Assembly: GCF_006438925.1 (NCBI RefSeq)
Contig: NZ_RCZA01000007.1
Location: 189,611-253,610, forward strand
DNA from: Pseudomonas mandelii
GTDB taxonomy: Bacteria > Pseudomonadota > Gammaproteobacteria > Pseudomonadales > Pseudomonadaceae
Direction of reading: 5' to 3'
Length of the DNA: 64,000 nucleotides
The position numbers were made by a program, and so were the translations under genes. Shown here one piece after another: positions 1 to 8,287 of this stretch (positions within the stretch are counted from its first letter, which is position 1; each line of letters begins with the position of its first letter). The notes under the pieces are model-generated. The model was not told the DNA's origin. It ran no database searches and saw nothing but the letters and a program-made list of their open reading frames with translations.

Positions 1-1
1 C

Positions 2-832
2 CAGGGCGGTTTTGCCGACCTGCATCAGGTGCACAAGTGGAACCTGGACTTCATCGCCAACTCGGCGCTGGCCGAGAAGTACAGCCACCTGGCCGATCGC
101 ATCGATGAAACCCTGGCGTTCATGCGCGCCTGCGGCATGGACAGTTCGCCGCAACTGCGCGAAACGAGTTTCTTCACCGCCCACGAAGCGCTGTTGCTGA
201 ACTATGAAGAAGCCTTCGTGCGTCGCGACAGCCTGACCAACGATTACTACGATTGCTCGGCGCACATGCTGTGGATCGGCGACCGCACCCGTCAGCTCGA
301 CGGCGCTCACGTCGAGTTCCTGCGTGGCGTGAACAATCCGATCGGGGTCAAAGTCGGCCCAAGCATGAACACCGAAGACCTGATTCGCCTGATCGACGTG
401 CTCAACCCGGACAACGATCCGGGGCGTCTGAACCTGATTGCGCGAATGGGTGCGAACAAGGTCGGCGATCACCTGCCGCAACTGGTCCGTGCCGTGCAGC
501 GCGAAGGCAAGCAAGTGCTGTGGAGTTGCGACCCGATGCACGGCAACACCATCAAGGCCAGCAGCGGCTACAAGACTCGCGACTTTGCCCAGATCCTTGG
601 TGAGGTGAAGCAATTCTTCCAGGTTCACGAAGCGGAAGGCACGTATGCCGGCGGCATCCACATCGAGATGACCGGGCAGAATGTCACTGAGTGCATTGGT
701 GGGGCGCGGCCGATTACCGAAGACGGGTTGTCGGACCGGTACCACACCCATTGCGACCCGCGGATGAACGCCGATCAGTCGCTGGAGTTGGCGTTTTTGA
801 TTGCCGAGACGTTGAAACAAGTCCGGCGGTGA
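2..832 (+). CDS. Class II DAHP synthase, C-terminal part
   Basis: Catalyses the first step of the shikimate pathway, joining phosphoenolpyruvate and erythrose 4-phosphate into DAHP. The frame is open from base 2, so about 276 C-terminal residues are present and the N-terminus lies outside the window. Class II (plant-like) features seen are HKWNLDF, GVKVGPS, SCDPMHGNT, GGIHIEMTGQNVTEC and the DPRMNADQSLELAFL end. A class I enzyme is encoded at 15181, so the strain has both types. In P. aeruginosa the comparable class II enzyme is the housekeeping one; that is family knowledge and not visible here. Confidence 0.95.
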   Translation, partial: QGGFADLHQVHKWNLDFIANSALAEKYSHLADRIDETLAFMRACGMDSSPQLRETSFFTAHEALLLNYEEAFVRRDSLTNDYYDCSAHMLWIGDRTRQLDGAHVEFLRGVNNPIGVKVGPSMNTEDLIRLIDVLNPDNDPGRLNLIARMGANKVGDHLPQLVRAVQREGKQVLWSCDPMHGNTIKASSGYKTRDFAQILGEVKQFFQVHEAEGTYAGGIHIEMTGQNVTECIGGARPITEDGLSDRYHTHCDPRMNADQSLELAFLIAETLKQVRR

Positions 833-865
833 ATCTGTAAATCTTGGGTTGCCTGATAGATTGCT

Positions 866-940
866 TTCGCGAGCAGGCTCGCTCCCACACTGGATTTGTG
901 AACAACACAGAACCAATGTGGGAGCGAGCCTGCTCGCGAA
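866..940. repeat. REPIN, tgtgggagcgag family
   Basis: Two inverted 24-base arms (ttcgcgagcaggctcgctcc... and its complement) are separated by about 26 bases. They lie between two convergent genes. The same arms recur at 29371, 59993 and 61492. Confidence 0.9.
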
Positions 941-949
941 GGGGCCAGC

Positions 950-2179
950 TCAGTCACTATCAATCTGAGCCAATGCCACCCCCAACCGCGCCGCACTCGC
1001 CCGCGGGCAATTCAACTGAACCCGCTCAAGCCCCAACCAATCCGCCATCCGCCGCAGATTGATCGCCAACGCCAGCATTCCCTCGTCATCCAGCCCCGGC
1101 TTTTCTTCATGCACCGCGTGTACCGCCAGCCTGCCCAACGCCCGCTCGGCACGCAGATCCACCCGAGCGGCAATTCGTTCATTGTGCAAAAACGGCAACA
1201 CGTAGTAGCCATAGACCCGCTTGTCCTGCGGCGTATAGATCTCCAACCGATAGCGGAAATCGAACAGACGCTCGGTGCGACTGCGCTCCCAGATCAGTGA
1301 GTCGAAGGGTGAAAGCAAGGCGCTGGCTTCGACCTTGCGCGGCACTGTCGGCGCAGGCAGACAATAGGCCGGTTGCCGCCAGCCCTGGACTTCACAAGCG
1401 AGCAATTCACCCGCCTCCACCAGTTCCGCCAAGCGCGGACGGGCATCACCGGGACTCAGGCGAAAGTAATCCCGCAGGTCTTTTTCTGTTCCGACGCCCA
1501 ACGCTGTCGCGGCATGCAGCAACAGGCCGCGCTGGGCCTCGGCCTCACTCAGCAGCGGCTGCGCAAGAATCGCCGAAGGAATCACCCGCTCCGGCAGATC
1601 ATAAAGCCGCTCGAACCCGCGCCGGCCGGCCACGGTCACTTCACCGGCAGCGAACAACCATTCCAGCGCATGCTTTTCCGCGCTCCAGTCCCACCAGGGC
1701 CCTGCCCGTTCCTGACGGGTCGACAGGCTTCCGGCACCCAGCGCGCCCAGCTCCTGAACCGAGGCCAGCACCCGGCGAATCGTGTCCTGCTGCTCACGCC
1801 CGAAACGTGCCAATTGCTGATAGATATCTTCGCCACGGGTCGCGCGCAGCATGCGCCAGCGCATCAACGGGTACATCGACAAGGGCAGCAACGAGGCTTC
1901 ATGCCCCCAATACTCGAAGAGCGTGCGCCGCCGGCCCGAACTCCAGGCAGCCTGGTCGAGCAAGTCGGATGAGTAATTGCCGAGGCGGGAAAACAAGGGA
2001 AGGTAGTGCGAACGCACCAACGCATTGACCGAATCGATCTGCAGAATGCCCAGCCGCTCGATCAGACGATTGAGCTGAACCGGTTTGATCGCCGCTGGCG
2101 GCTGGCGCCCGTTGAACCCTTGGGCGGCCAGCGCCAGACGCCGAGCCTGTTTGATGGAAAAGGACAGTGTTGCGCGCAT
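950..2179 (-). CDS. AlkZ/YcaQ-type DNA glycosylase (winged-helix)
   Basis: Probable cytoplasmic DNA glycosylase of the AlkZ/YcaQ (HTH_42) family, which unhooks crosslinked or bulky alkylated bases. It is about 409 residues, near the family size. The catalytic QxD motif appears as Q47-I-D49 in LQIDSVN, followed by the typical RSHYLPLFSRLG and EYWGHEASLLP segments. The ATG at 2179 is chosen because AAGGAG sits six bases upstream; an upstream ATG at 2203 in the same frame lacks such a site. Substrate range is inferred only from the family. Confidence 0.88.
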   Translation of the reverse strand: MRATLSFSIKQARRLALAAQGFNGRQPPAAIKPVQLNRLIERLGILQIDSVNALVRSHYLPLFSRLGNYSSDLLDQAAWSSGRRRTLFEYWGHEASLLPLSMYPLMRWRMLRATRGEDIYQQLARFGREQQDTIRRVLASVQELGALGAGSLSTRQERAGPWWDWSAEKHALEWLFAAGEVTVAGRRGFERLYDLPERVIPSAILAQPLLSEAEAQRGLLLHAATALGVGTEKDLRDYFRLSPGDARPRLAELVEAGELLACEVQGWRQPAYCLPAPTVPRKVEASALLSPFDSLIWERSRTERLFDFRYRLEIYTPQDKRVYGYYVLPFLHNERIAARVDLRAERALGRLAVHAVHEEKPGLDDEGMLALAINLRRMADWLGLERVQLNCPRASAARLGVALAQIDSD

Positions 2180-2243
2180 GAGCATCTCCTTGTCTGCTCG
2201 CAACCTACCTCACCGGGAGACGGTTTGTGTAGTTGTGTATGAC

Positions 2244-2459
2244 TCATTTGTGCATCGGGTCATTCCAGAATGGTTTGACCGACTCGAACTCCACATCCGC
2301 ACGACTCATGCCAATGTCCTTCAGCGCTTCGTCACTCAGACTCGCCAGCAGCTCGCGCTCCCGGTGAAGTTCGTACCAGCGGCTGAATTTGTGCAGCAAA
2401 TCGGATACCAGGTGGATCGAGTGTTTTTCTACGACTGGATGTTCATGTTGACCTTTCAT
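2244..2459 (-). CDS. DUF1127 domain protein
   Basis: A 71-residue protein with the DUF1127 signature in its C-terminal half (W-Y-E-L-H-R-E-R-ELLASLSDEALKDIG followed by SRADVEFE). Proteins of this type are small cytoplasmic factors; some bind RNA or influence phosphate and carbon metabolism, but no activity can be assigned here. A strong GGAGG lies seven bases before the ATG. It is divergent from the LysR gene that follows, with about 95 bases between the starts. Confidence 0.85.
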   Translation of the reverse strand: MKGQHEHPVVEKHSIHLVSDLLHKFSRWYELHRERELLASLSDEALKDIGMSRADVEFESVKPFWNDPMHK

Positions 2460-2554
2460 CTTGTTGCCCTCCGTTTGGATGGCTCAAGTGTCGCGCCGGG
2501 GCTAAGATCAATCCAACGAATGTTTCTGATGTAATACATCTCGGAGATTGATGA

Positions 2555-3409
2555 ATGTCTGCCTACCCGAGTATCGACACCGAAGTGCTGCGCACCTTTG
2601 TCGCCATCGCCGACCAGGGCGGTTTTACCCGTGCCGGCGAGTTGGTCAACCGCACTCAGTCCGCCGTGAGCATGCAGATGAAGCGGCTGGAAGAAGATGT
2701 GGTGCAGCGTCAATTGTTCCAGCGCGACGGACGGCAGGTGCGGCTGACGGCTGAGGGTCAGGTGTTGCTCGGCTATGCCCGGCGCATCCTCAAGCTGCAC
2801 AGCGAGGTGTTCAATACGCTACGCGAGCCGCACATGGTCGGCATGGTGCGCATCGGAACGCCGGACGATTACGTGATGCGTTTTTTGCCGGGGATTCTGC
2901 GGCGATTTGCCCAGACGTATCCGCTGATCCAGATTGAAGTGCACTGCGAATCATCAAAACAATTGCTGCTGCGCCAGGACCTGGACTTGACCATCGTCAC
3001 CCGCGAACCGGGCAACGAAATCGGCCAGTTACTGCGCAAGGAGCATTTTGTCTGGGCCGAGGCACAATGTTTCAGCGCCCATGAGCAAACACCGCTGCCA
3101 CTGGCGATGTTCAACAGTGATTGTTTCTGCCGCTTATGGGCCTGCAATGCGCTGGACGCCATGGGTCGCGATTACCGCGTGGCGTACAACAGCGACAGCC
3201 TGTCGGCGATCATGGCGGTGGTCAGCGCCGGACTGGCCGTCACCGCACAACTCGAAAGCCTGATCACGCCCGACATGCGCATACTCGGTGAGGCCGAAGA
3301 CCTGCCGATCCTGCCCGAGGCCAGCATCATGCTGGTGCGCAACCTGCATAACCCCTCACCGATCACCGAGTGCCTGGCCGATCACATCGTCGAAGGTTTC
3401 AAACTTTAA
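2555..3409 (+). CDS. LysR-family transcriptional regulator
   Basis: A 284-residue LysR regulator. The N-terminal winged helix-turn-helix (about residues 6-65) contains LRTFVAIADQGGFTRAGE and the recognition segment SAVSMQMKRLEE; an effector-binding domain starts near residue 95. The last 11 bases overlap the end of the convergent TauE/SafE gene. The coinducer is unknown. The convergent permease and the DUF1127 gene upstream are the nearest candidate targets. Confidence 0.9.
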   Translation: MSAYPSIDTEVLRTFVAIADQGGFTRAGELVNRTQSAVSMQMKRLEEDVVQRQLFQRDGRQVRLTAEGQVLLGYARRILKLHSEVFNTLREPHMVGMVRIGTPDDYVMRFLPGILRRFAQTYPLIQIEVHCESSKQLLLRQDLDLTIVTREPGNEIGQLLRKEHFVWAEAQCFSAHEQTPLPLAMFNSDCFCRLWACNALDAMGRDYRVAYNSDSLSAIMAVVSAGLAVTAQLESLITPDMRILGEAEDLPILPEASIMLVRNLHNPSPITECLADHIVEGFKL

Positions 3410-4148
3410 GGGCGAGCATCACCGCGCAGAACACCAGGAACCCACAGAACAACCCACGCAGCAGTCGCTCTGGCAGTGCGTGGGCGATCCTCACGCCCCA
3501 GCTGATGCTCATCAGACCACCGACCGCCAAGGGCAGGCCGATCATCCAGTCCACCTGATGGTGCACCGCGTAAGTCACCAGCGTGACGCCCGTGCTCGGC
3601 AGCGCCAACGCCAGCGACAACCCCTGCGCTACCACCTGACTGGTACCGAACAGACTGGTCAGCACTGGCGTTGCCACCACCGCGCCGCCCACGCCAAACA
3701 ACCCGCCCATGGTGCCGGAGGCGGCGCCGAGCACGCCCAGCCATGGCCATGAGTAATTCATTTGCGCAGACACTGGCGCGTTGGCACAGAACATTCGCAC
3801 CAGGTTGTAGGCTGACAGAGCAATCAGGAACGCGACAAATCCGACGCGCATGGTTTGCGCATCAATGCCCACCGCCCAGATCGAACCGATCCAGGCGAAA
3901 CAGAATCCCATCGACGCCAATGGCAGCGCGTGACGTAATTCAATGCGATTACGCTGGTGATAACGCCACAGCGCCAGCATCACGTTGGGCACCACCATCA
4001 CCAGCGCCGTACCTTGGGCAATCTGCTGATCGAGGCCGAACAACACACCCAGCAACGGGATCGCGATCAAACCACCGCCAATGCCGAATAACCCACCGAG
4101 GGTGCCCAAGGCAACGCCAAACACCAGATACATCAAAAACTCAATCAC
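3399..4148 (-). CDS. TauE/SafE-family membrane permease
   Basis: Integral inner-membrane protein of the TauE/SafE family, associated with export or uptake of sulfite, sulfoacetate and related anions. It has the duplicated family motif GGLFGIGGG near the N-terminus and GGLFGVGGAVVATP in the second half, with about eight hydrophobic segments. I favour the GTG at 4148 (MIEFLMYLVFG) because AAGGGA lies eight bases upstream; a GTG at 4166 would add six residues. The substrate cannot be predicted. It overlaps the preceding LysR gene tail to tail. Confidence 0.85.
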   Translation of the reverse strand: MIEFLMYLVFGVALGTLGGLFGIGGGLIAIPLLGVLFGLDQQIAQGTALVMVVPNVMLALWRYHQRNRIELRHALPLASMGFCFAWIGSIWAVGIDAQTMRVGFVAFLIALSAYNLVRMFCANAPVSAQMNYSWPWLGVLGAASGTMGGLFGVGGAVVATPVLTSLFGTSQVVAQGLSLALALPSTGVTLVTYAVHHQVDWMIGLPLAVGGLMSISWGVRIAHALPERLLRGLFCGFLVFCAVMLALKV

Positions 4149-4260
4149 AGGCGATTTTCCCTTCACGTCAGGCTATTCATCCTACGCAGTCGGCGCTGGC
4201 GGGGAAACGCACAGCAACGCACAATGGTTGTGCCAACTTCGCACAAGCGCAGCCGACACT

Positions 4261-5217
4261 ATGAACCCCAATCAATTGACCGAACAACTGGGTCTGTTCC
4301 TCGACGTGCTGGAAACCGGCAGTTTCTCCGCTGCGTCCCGCCGCCACCCGCTGACCCCTTCGGCGGTGGCCCGGCGCATCGACAGCCTGGAAAATGCCGT
4401 CGGCAGCCAGTTGTTCATTCGCAGCACCCACGCAGTGCGCGCTACCCCGGCGGGTTTGGCGTTTGCCGAGCGCGCGCGGCGGATCGTTGCTGAACTGCGG
4501 CTGGCTCGGGCTGAGGCAGTATCCTTGAGCAGCGCACCGGAAGGCTTGATTCGGATCGATGCACCGGCCGCGTTCGGGCGACGACATCTGGCGCCGGTGA
4601 TTGCCGACTTTCTGATGCTCTACCCCGGCCTCGATGTGCAGTTGCACCTGATCGACAGTTTCGTCGACATGCAGGGTTTGAATCTGGGCAAGGTCGATCT
4701 GGTGCTGCGTGCCGGGCAAATGGCCGATACCCGGCTGGTGGCCACGCCGCTGGCGAGCATGGTGCGCATCGCCTGTGCCAGCCCCGAGTATTTGCAACGG
4801 CGTGGTGTGCCGACCGATCCGGCGCAGCTGATTGAGCATGATGGCCTCGACTGGGATGGCCTGGCTCCGCCGTTCGCCTGGCGTTTCGAGCGGGACGGGC
4901 AGATGCATTTGCACCGCCCTGCGCGCATCCGCATGAGTGCCAACAATGCCGAGGCTTTGGTCTGCGGCGCATTGGCCGGGCTGGGTATCGCACACTTGCC
5001 AACCTGGTTGACCAGCGAATACCTGTTACGCGGTGAACTGCTTCCGCTGTTCTGCGAACACGGCCTGCCACCACCGGAAACGACCGGCATTTATGCCTTG
5101 CGTCTTGAGCAACAACCCAATCCCCGTAGCCGCTTATTGCTGGAGTACCTGAAGACCCGCTTCAGCCCGATCCCGCCGTGGGATCTGGCGCTGCAAAGTA
5201 CCCTCGACCGGCACTAG
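4261..5217 (+). CDS. LysR-family transcriptional regulator
   Basis: A 318-residue LysR regulator with the helix-turn-helix in residues 6-65 (FLDVLETGSFSAASRR, then LTPSAVARRIDSLE) and an effector domain beginning near residue 92. The region that follows resembles the CrgA/DhcR-like branch, in which regulators commonly act on a divergent gene; here the divergent gene is the TauE/SafE permease 113 bases away. The start is the first ATG directly before the conserved N-terminus. The effector is unknown. Confidence 0.88.
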   Translation: MNPNQLTEQLGLFLDVLETGSFSAASRRHPLTPSAVARRIDSLENAVGSQLFIRSTHAVRATPAGLAFAERARRIVAELRLARAEAVSLSSAPEGLIRIDAPAAFGRRHLAPVIADFLMLYPGLDVQLHLIDSFVDMQGLNLGKVDLVLRAGQMADTRLVATPLASMVRIACASPEYLQRRGVPTDPAQLIEHDGLDWDGLAPPFAWRFERDGQMHLHRPARIRMSANNAEALVCGALAGLGIAHLPTWLTSEYLLRGELLPLFCEHGLPPPETTGIYALRLEQQPNPRSRLLLEYLKTRFSPIPPWDLALQSTLDRH

Positions 5218-5286
5218 GCTAGAATTGTCTGGTGCATTAAAGATTCGCCCGCTAGATTTATGACGATCACTGATCAAGGCTTCGAA

Positions 5287-5748
5287 ATGACCACCGAGCG
5301 CAACACCCCGGATAACTACGAAGAGCTGCTGCTGGACAACCAGATCTGCTTCGCCCTGCATTCCACTTCGCTGCTGATGACCAAGGTCTATAAGCCGCTC
5401 TTGCAAGCGCTGGGCCTGACTTATCCGCAATACCTGGCGATGATGGTGCTGTGGCAAAAGGATGGTTTGACCGTAGGCGAAATCAGCGCACAACTGCTGA
5501 CCGATCCTGGCTCACTGACGCCGCTGCTTAAACGCCTGGAAGTCGAAGGCCTGCTCAGCCGCACTCGCAGCCGCGAAGATGAACGGGTGGTGATTGTCGA
5601 GTTGACCGAAAAAGGTCGTGCGCTGCGGGACAAGGCCCGTGACATTCCGCAGTGCATCCTCGCCGCCAGTGGTCAGACGCTGGAGCATCTGCAGAACCTG
5701 CAAAACGAACTCCAAGAGCTGCGCAGTAATCTGCAAGACAACCTCTAA
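5287..5748 (+). CDS. ohrR: OhrR, organic-peroxide-sensing MarR repressor
   Basis: MarR-family repressor that releases DNA when an N-terminal cysteine is oxidised by organic hydroperoxides. The sensing residue is C21 in LLLDNQICFALHS, as in characterised OhrR proteins. The winged helix spans about residues 45-115, with DPGSLTPLLKRLE and the DERVV wing. The ATG at 5287 gives 153 residues and places the Cys as in the family; an ATG at 5260 in frame would add nine residues. It precedes ohr, with inverted-repeat operators in between. Confidence 0.92.
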   Translation: MTTERNTPDNYEELLLDNQICFALHSTSLLMTKVYKPLLQALGLTYPQYLAMMVLWQKDGLTVGEISAQLLTDPGSLTPLLKRLEVEGLLSRTRSREDERVVIVELTEKGRALRDKARDIPQCILAASGQTLEHLQNLQNELQELRSNLQDNL

Positions 5749-5771
5749 TCGTCAAACCACCACAAATCCCC

Positions 5772-5799
5772 TGTGGGAGCGAGCCTGCTCGCTCCCACA
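5772..5799. repeat. Single REP hairpin
   Basis: A compact hairpin: tgtgggagcgag and its perfect complement with a four-base loop, followed by a T-rich run (tttgtttttgt). It lies 23 bases after the ohrR stop and may also terminate that transcript. Confidence 0.8.
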
Positions 5800-5940
5800 T
5801 TTGTTTTTGTGGTGTCCTTCAAACCTTATTCGCCCTCCATTCCAAAAAATTCTCCGCTGAAAATCCTGCCGCGACCGCTCTAATTCAACACATCCAATCA
5901 TCGTCCACCCCTCAAACCAAAATCTCTTCAAAAATTTATA

Positions 5941-6010
5941 TTGCGCGCTAAATATTCGCGAGCTACATTTATTTCGCACTTACTTAGCGCGCAAACATTT
6001 AGCGCAAAAA
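5941..6010. promoter_or_regulatory. Probable OhrR operators upstream of ohr
   Basis: An AT-rich stretch holds TTGCGCGCTAA at 5941-5951 and its exact inverse TTAGCGCGCAA at 5984-5994, then a third half-like copy TTTAGCGCAAA at 5998-6008, just before the ohr start. Spaced inverted repeats of this kind are known targets of OhrR-type MarR repressors. Assignment to OhrR is inference from position. Confidence 0.7.
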
Positions 6011-6037
6011 AACCAAACCCCGAATGAGGCTTACATC

Positions 6038-6457
6038 ATGCAAACTCTCTACACCGCTATCGCAACCTCCACTGGCGGCCGTGACGGTCGTGCGGTTTCC
6101 AGCGACAACATCCTCGATGTCAAACTCGCCACACCCAAAGAACTCGGTGGTGCTGGCGGTGCAGCGACCAACCCTGAGCAACTGTTCGCAGCCGGCTACT
6201 CCGCCTGCTTCATCGGCGCGCTGAAATTCGTCGCCAGCCAGACCAAAGGCATCATCCCGAACGACGCCTCGATCACCGCCCATGTCGGCATCGGCCAGAT
6301 CCCTGGCGGTTTCGGCCTCGACATCGACCTGCACATCAGCTTGCCGGGTCTTGAACAAGCCGATGCACAAAGCCTGGTCGACGCTGCACACCAAGTCTGC
6401 CCGTACTCCAACGCCACCCGTGGCAACGTCGATGTGCGCCTGCACGTTACCGTCTAA
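6038..6457 (+). CDS. ohr: Ohr, organic hydroperoxide reductase
   Basis: Thiol peroxidase of the Ohr/OsmC family that reduces organic and fatty-acid hydroperoxides in the cytoplasm. It is 139 residues with the two redox cysteines C57 (YSACF) and C121 (QVCPYSNATRGN) and the conserved Arg at residue 16. Ohr proteins usually take electrons from lipoylated proteins. Its promoter region carries inverted repeats fitting OhrR control, and an exported esterase gene follows 34 bases downstream. Confidence 0.97.
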   Translation: MQTLYTAIATSTGGRDGRAVSSDNILDVKLATPKELGGAGGAATNPEQLFAAGYSACFIGALKFVASQTKGIIPNDASITAHVGIGQIPGGFGLDIDLHISLPGLEQADAQSLVDAAHQVCPYSNATRGNVDVRLHVTV

Positions 6458-6491
6458 CCGCTGATTCCCAGGCCCGAACCAGGAAACGAAC

Positions 6492-7505
6492 ATGCGCACT
6501 TTCAGCAAAGTCTTGACCGGCACCCTTCTCGCCTTGTCCATTAACAGCGCGTTTGCAGGTGGGGGTGTTGAACACAACACCCAGGCGTTCCTCGACGTTC
6601 TGAACGCCAGCACCGGCAAACCGATGGAACAACTCACGCCTAAAGAAGCCCGCGCCGTGCTGGTCGGCGCGCAGGACGGGGTGAAACTGACGCTGCCAAA
6701 AGCCGATGTCAGCGAGAAGACCATTCAAGTCGACGGCCAACCGCTCAACCTGACCATCGTCCGGCCGGCCGGGGTCAAAGGTGAGTTGCCAGTGTTCATG
6801 TTCTTTCACGGTGGTGGCTGGGTGCTGGGGGATTTCCCGACCCATGAACGTCTGGTTCGGGACTTGGTTACCGGTTCGGGGGCGGCGGCGGTGTTCGTCA
6901 ATTACACCCCGTCACCGGAAGCGCATTACCCGGTGGCGATCAACCAGGCTTACGCCGCAACCCAATGGGTGGCCGAGCACGGTAAAGCGATCAACGTCGA
7001 CGGCAAACGTCTGGCCGTAGCCGGCAACAGCGTCGGCGGCAACATGGCGGCAGCGGTTGCGCTGATGGCCAAAGACAAAGGCACACCAGCGATCAGGTTC
7101 CAGGTGCTGCTGTGGCCGGTGACTGACGCCAGCTTCGAGACGGCGTCCTACAACCAGTTTGCCGAGGGGCACTTCCTCACCAAAAACATGATGAAGTGGT
7201 TCTGGGACAACTACACCACCGACGCCAAGCAGCGTAACGAGATCTACGCGTCGCCGCTGCGGGCAACCACCGCGCAACTCAAGGGCCTGCCACCGGCCCT
7301 GGTGCAAACTGCCGGCGCCGACGTGTTGCGTGATGAAGGTGAAGCCTACGCCCGCAAACTGGACGAGGCTGGTGTGCCGGTCACGGCGGTGCGCTACAAC
7401 GGCATGATCCACGACTATGGTTTGCTCAACGTGGTGAGCCAGGTGCCGGCCGTGCGCTCGGCGATGTTGCAGGCGTCTGAAGAACTCAAGCAACACCTGA
7501 AATAA
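6492..7505 (+). CDS. Exported alpha/beta hydrolase, HSL-type esterase
   Basis: A 337-residue serine esterase of the hormone-sensitive-lipase class. Residues 1-22 form a signal peptide ending SINSAFA, so it is probably periplasmic. The oxyanion motif HGGGW is at 106-110, the nucleophile is S180 in GNSVGG, and D277 and H307 complete a likely triad. It starts 34 bases after ohr and is probably co-transcribed with it. A role in handling peroxide-damaged lipid esters is possible but is only inference from that linkage. Confidence 0.88.
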   Translation: MRTFSKVLTGTLLALSINSAFAGGGVEHNTQAFLDVLNASTGKPMEQLTPKEARAVLVGAQDGVKLTLPKADVSEKTIQVDGQPLNLTIVRPAGVKGELPVFMFFHGGGWVLGDFPTHERLVRDLVTGSGAAAVFVNYTPSPEAHYPVAINQAYAATQWVAEHGKAINVDGKRLAVAGNSVGGNMAAAVALMAKDKGTPAIRFQVLLWPVTDASFETASYNQFAEGHFLTKNMMKWFWDNYTTDAKQRNEIYASPLRATTAQLKGLPPALVQTAGADVLRDEGEAYARKLDEAGVPVTAVRYNGMIHDYGLLNVVSQVPAVRSAMLQASEELKQHLK

Positions 7506-7509
7506 AGCA

Positions 7510-7602
7510 AAAAGATCGCAGCCTCGTTTCACTCGACAGCTCCTACATGGGTTTTGGATTCCCCTGTAGGAGCTGTCGAGTGAAACGAGGCTGCGATCTT
7601 TT
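7510..7602. repeat. REPIN, gtaggagctg/gatctttt family, long perfect arms
   Basis: Near-perfect inverted arms of about 37 bases (7510-7546 and 7565-7602) with an 18-base loop. The outer part reads aaaagatcgcag and the inner part gacagctcctaca. The element sits immediately after the esterase stop codon. Confidence 0.9.
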
Positions 7603-7621
7603 GATATTAATCTTCGGTCAC

Positions 7622-7653
7622 AAAAAAGCCCGACTCAATGGTCGGGCTTTTTC
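7622..7653. terminator. Bidirectional rho-independent terminator
   Basis: Stem aagcccgac (7626-7634) pairs with gtcgggctt (7641-7649). An A-run lies on the left and a T-run on the right, so it can end efp transcripts on the minus strand and the ohr-esterase transcript on the plus strand. Confidence 0.85.
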
Positions 7654-7669
7654 ATTCCTCAAGCAGTGC

Positions 7670-8239
7670 TTATTTAGCACGGCCTTTGTAGGAACCGCCT
7701 TCGCGGGTATCGATCTCGATTCTGTCACCGATTTCGATGAAGTCAGCAACTTGCAGCTCAGTACCGTTACTCAGCTTGGCAGGCTTCATCACCTTGCCGG
7801 AAGTGTCGCCGCGAGCCGAACCTTCGGTGTAGTCAACTACGCGCACGATGGTGGTCGGCAGTTCTACGGAAACCAGACGCTCTTCGAAGAAGATCGCTTC
7901 GCAAACATCGGTCATGCCTTCTTCAACGAAAGGCAGAACGGCTTCGATGTCTTCAGCGTTCAGCTCGTACATGGTGTAGTCGGTGGTGTCCATGAACGTG
8001 TAGGTGTCGCCGCTGATGAAGGACAGGGTCGCTTCTTTGCGGTCGAGGATTACGTCGTCCAGCTTGTCGTCGGCGCTGTAAACGATCTCGGTCTTGTAAC
8101 CGGTCAGCAGGTTTTTCAGCTTGGTCTTCATGATCGCGCTGTTACGACCAGACTTGGTGAATTCAGCTTTCTGAACCAGCCAAGGATCGTTTTCGAGACG
8201 GATCACGGTACCGGGTTTCAGTTCTTTACCAGTTTTCAT
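7670..8239 (-). CDS. efp: Elongation factor P
   Basis: Translation factor that rescues ribosomes stalled at polyproline stretches. It is 189 residues, the usual size, with three beta-barrel domains and the KOW-like N-terminus. The tip loop reads KSGRNSA and places arginine at position 32, the residue that is rhamnosylated in Pseudomonas-type EF-P (lysine in the E. coli type). The modifying enzyme EarP is encoded just upstream on the same strand, with 48 bases between the genes. Confidence 0.98.
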   Translation of the reverse strand: MKTGKELKPGTVIRLENDPWLVQKAEFTKSGRNSAIMKTKLKNLLTGYKTEIVYSADDKLDDVILDRKEATLSFISGDTYTFMDTTDYTMYELNAEDIEAVLPFVEEGMTDVCEAIFFEERLVSVELPTTIVRVVDYTEGSARGDTSGKVMKPAKLSNGTELQVADFIEIGDRIEIDTREGGSYKGRAK

Positions 8240-8287
8240 TGCGAATATCCGAATTTGGATGGGATTTACAAAAATCTAGGCCGCGTA

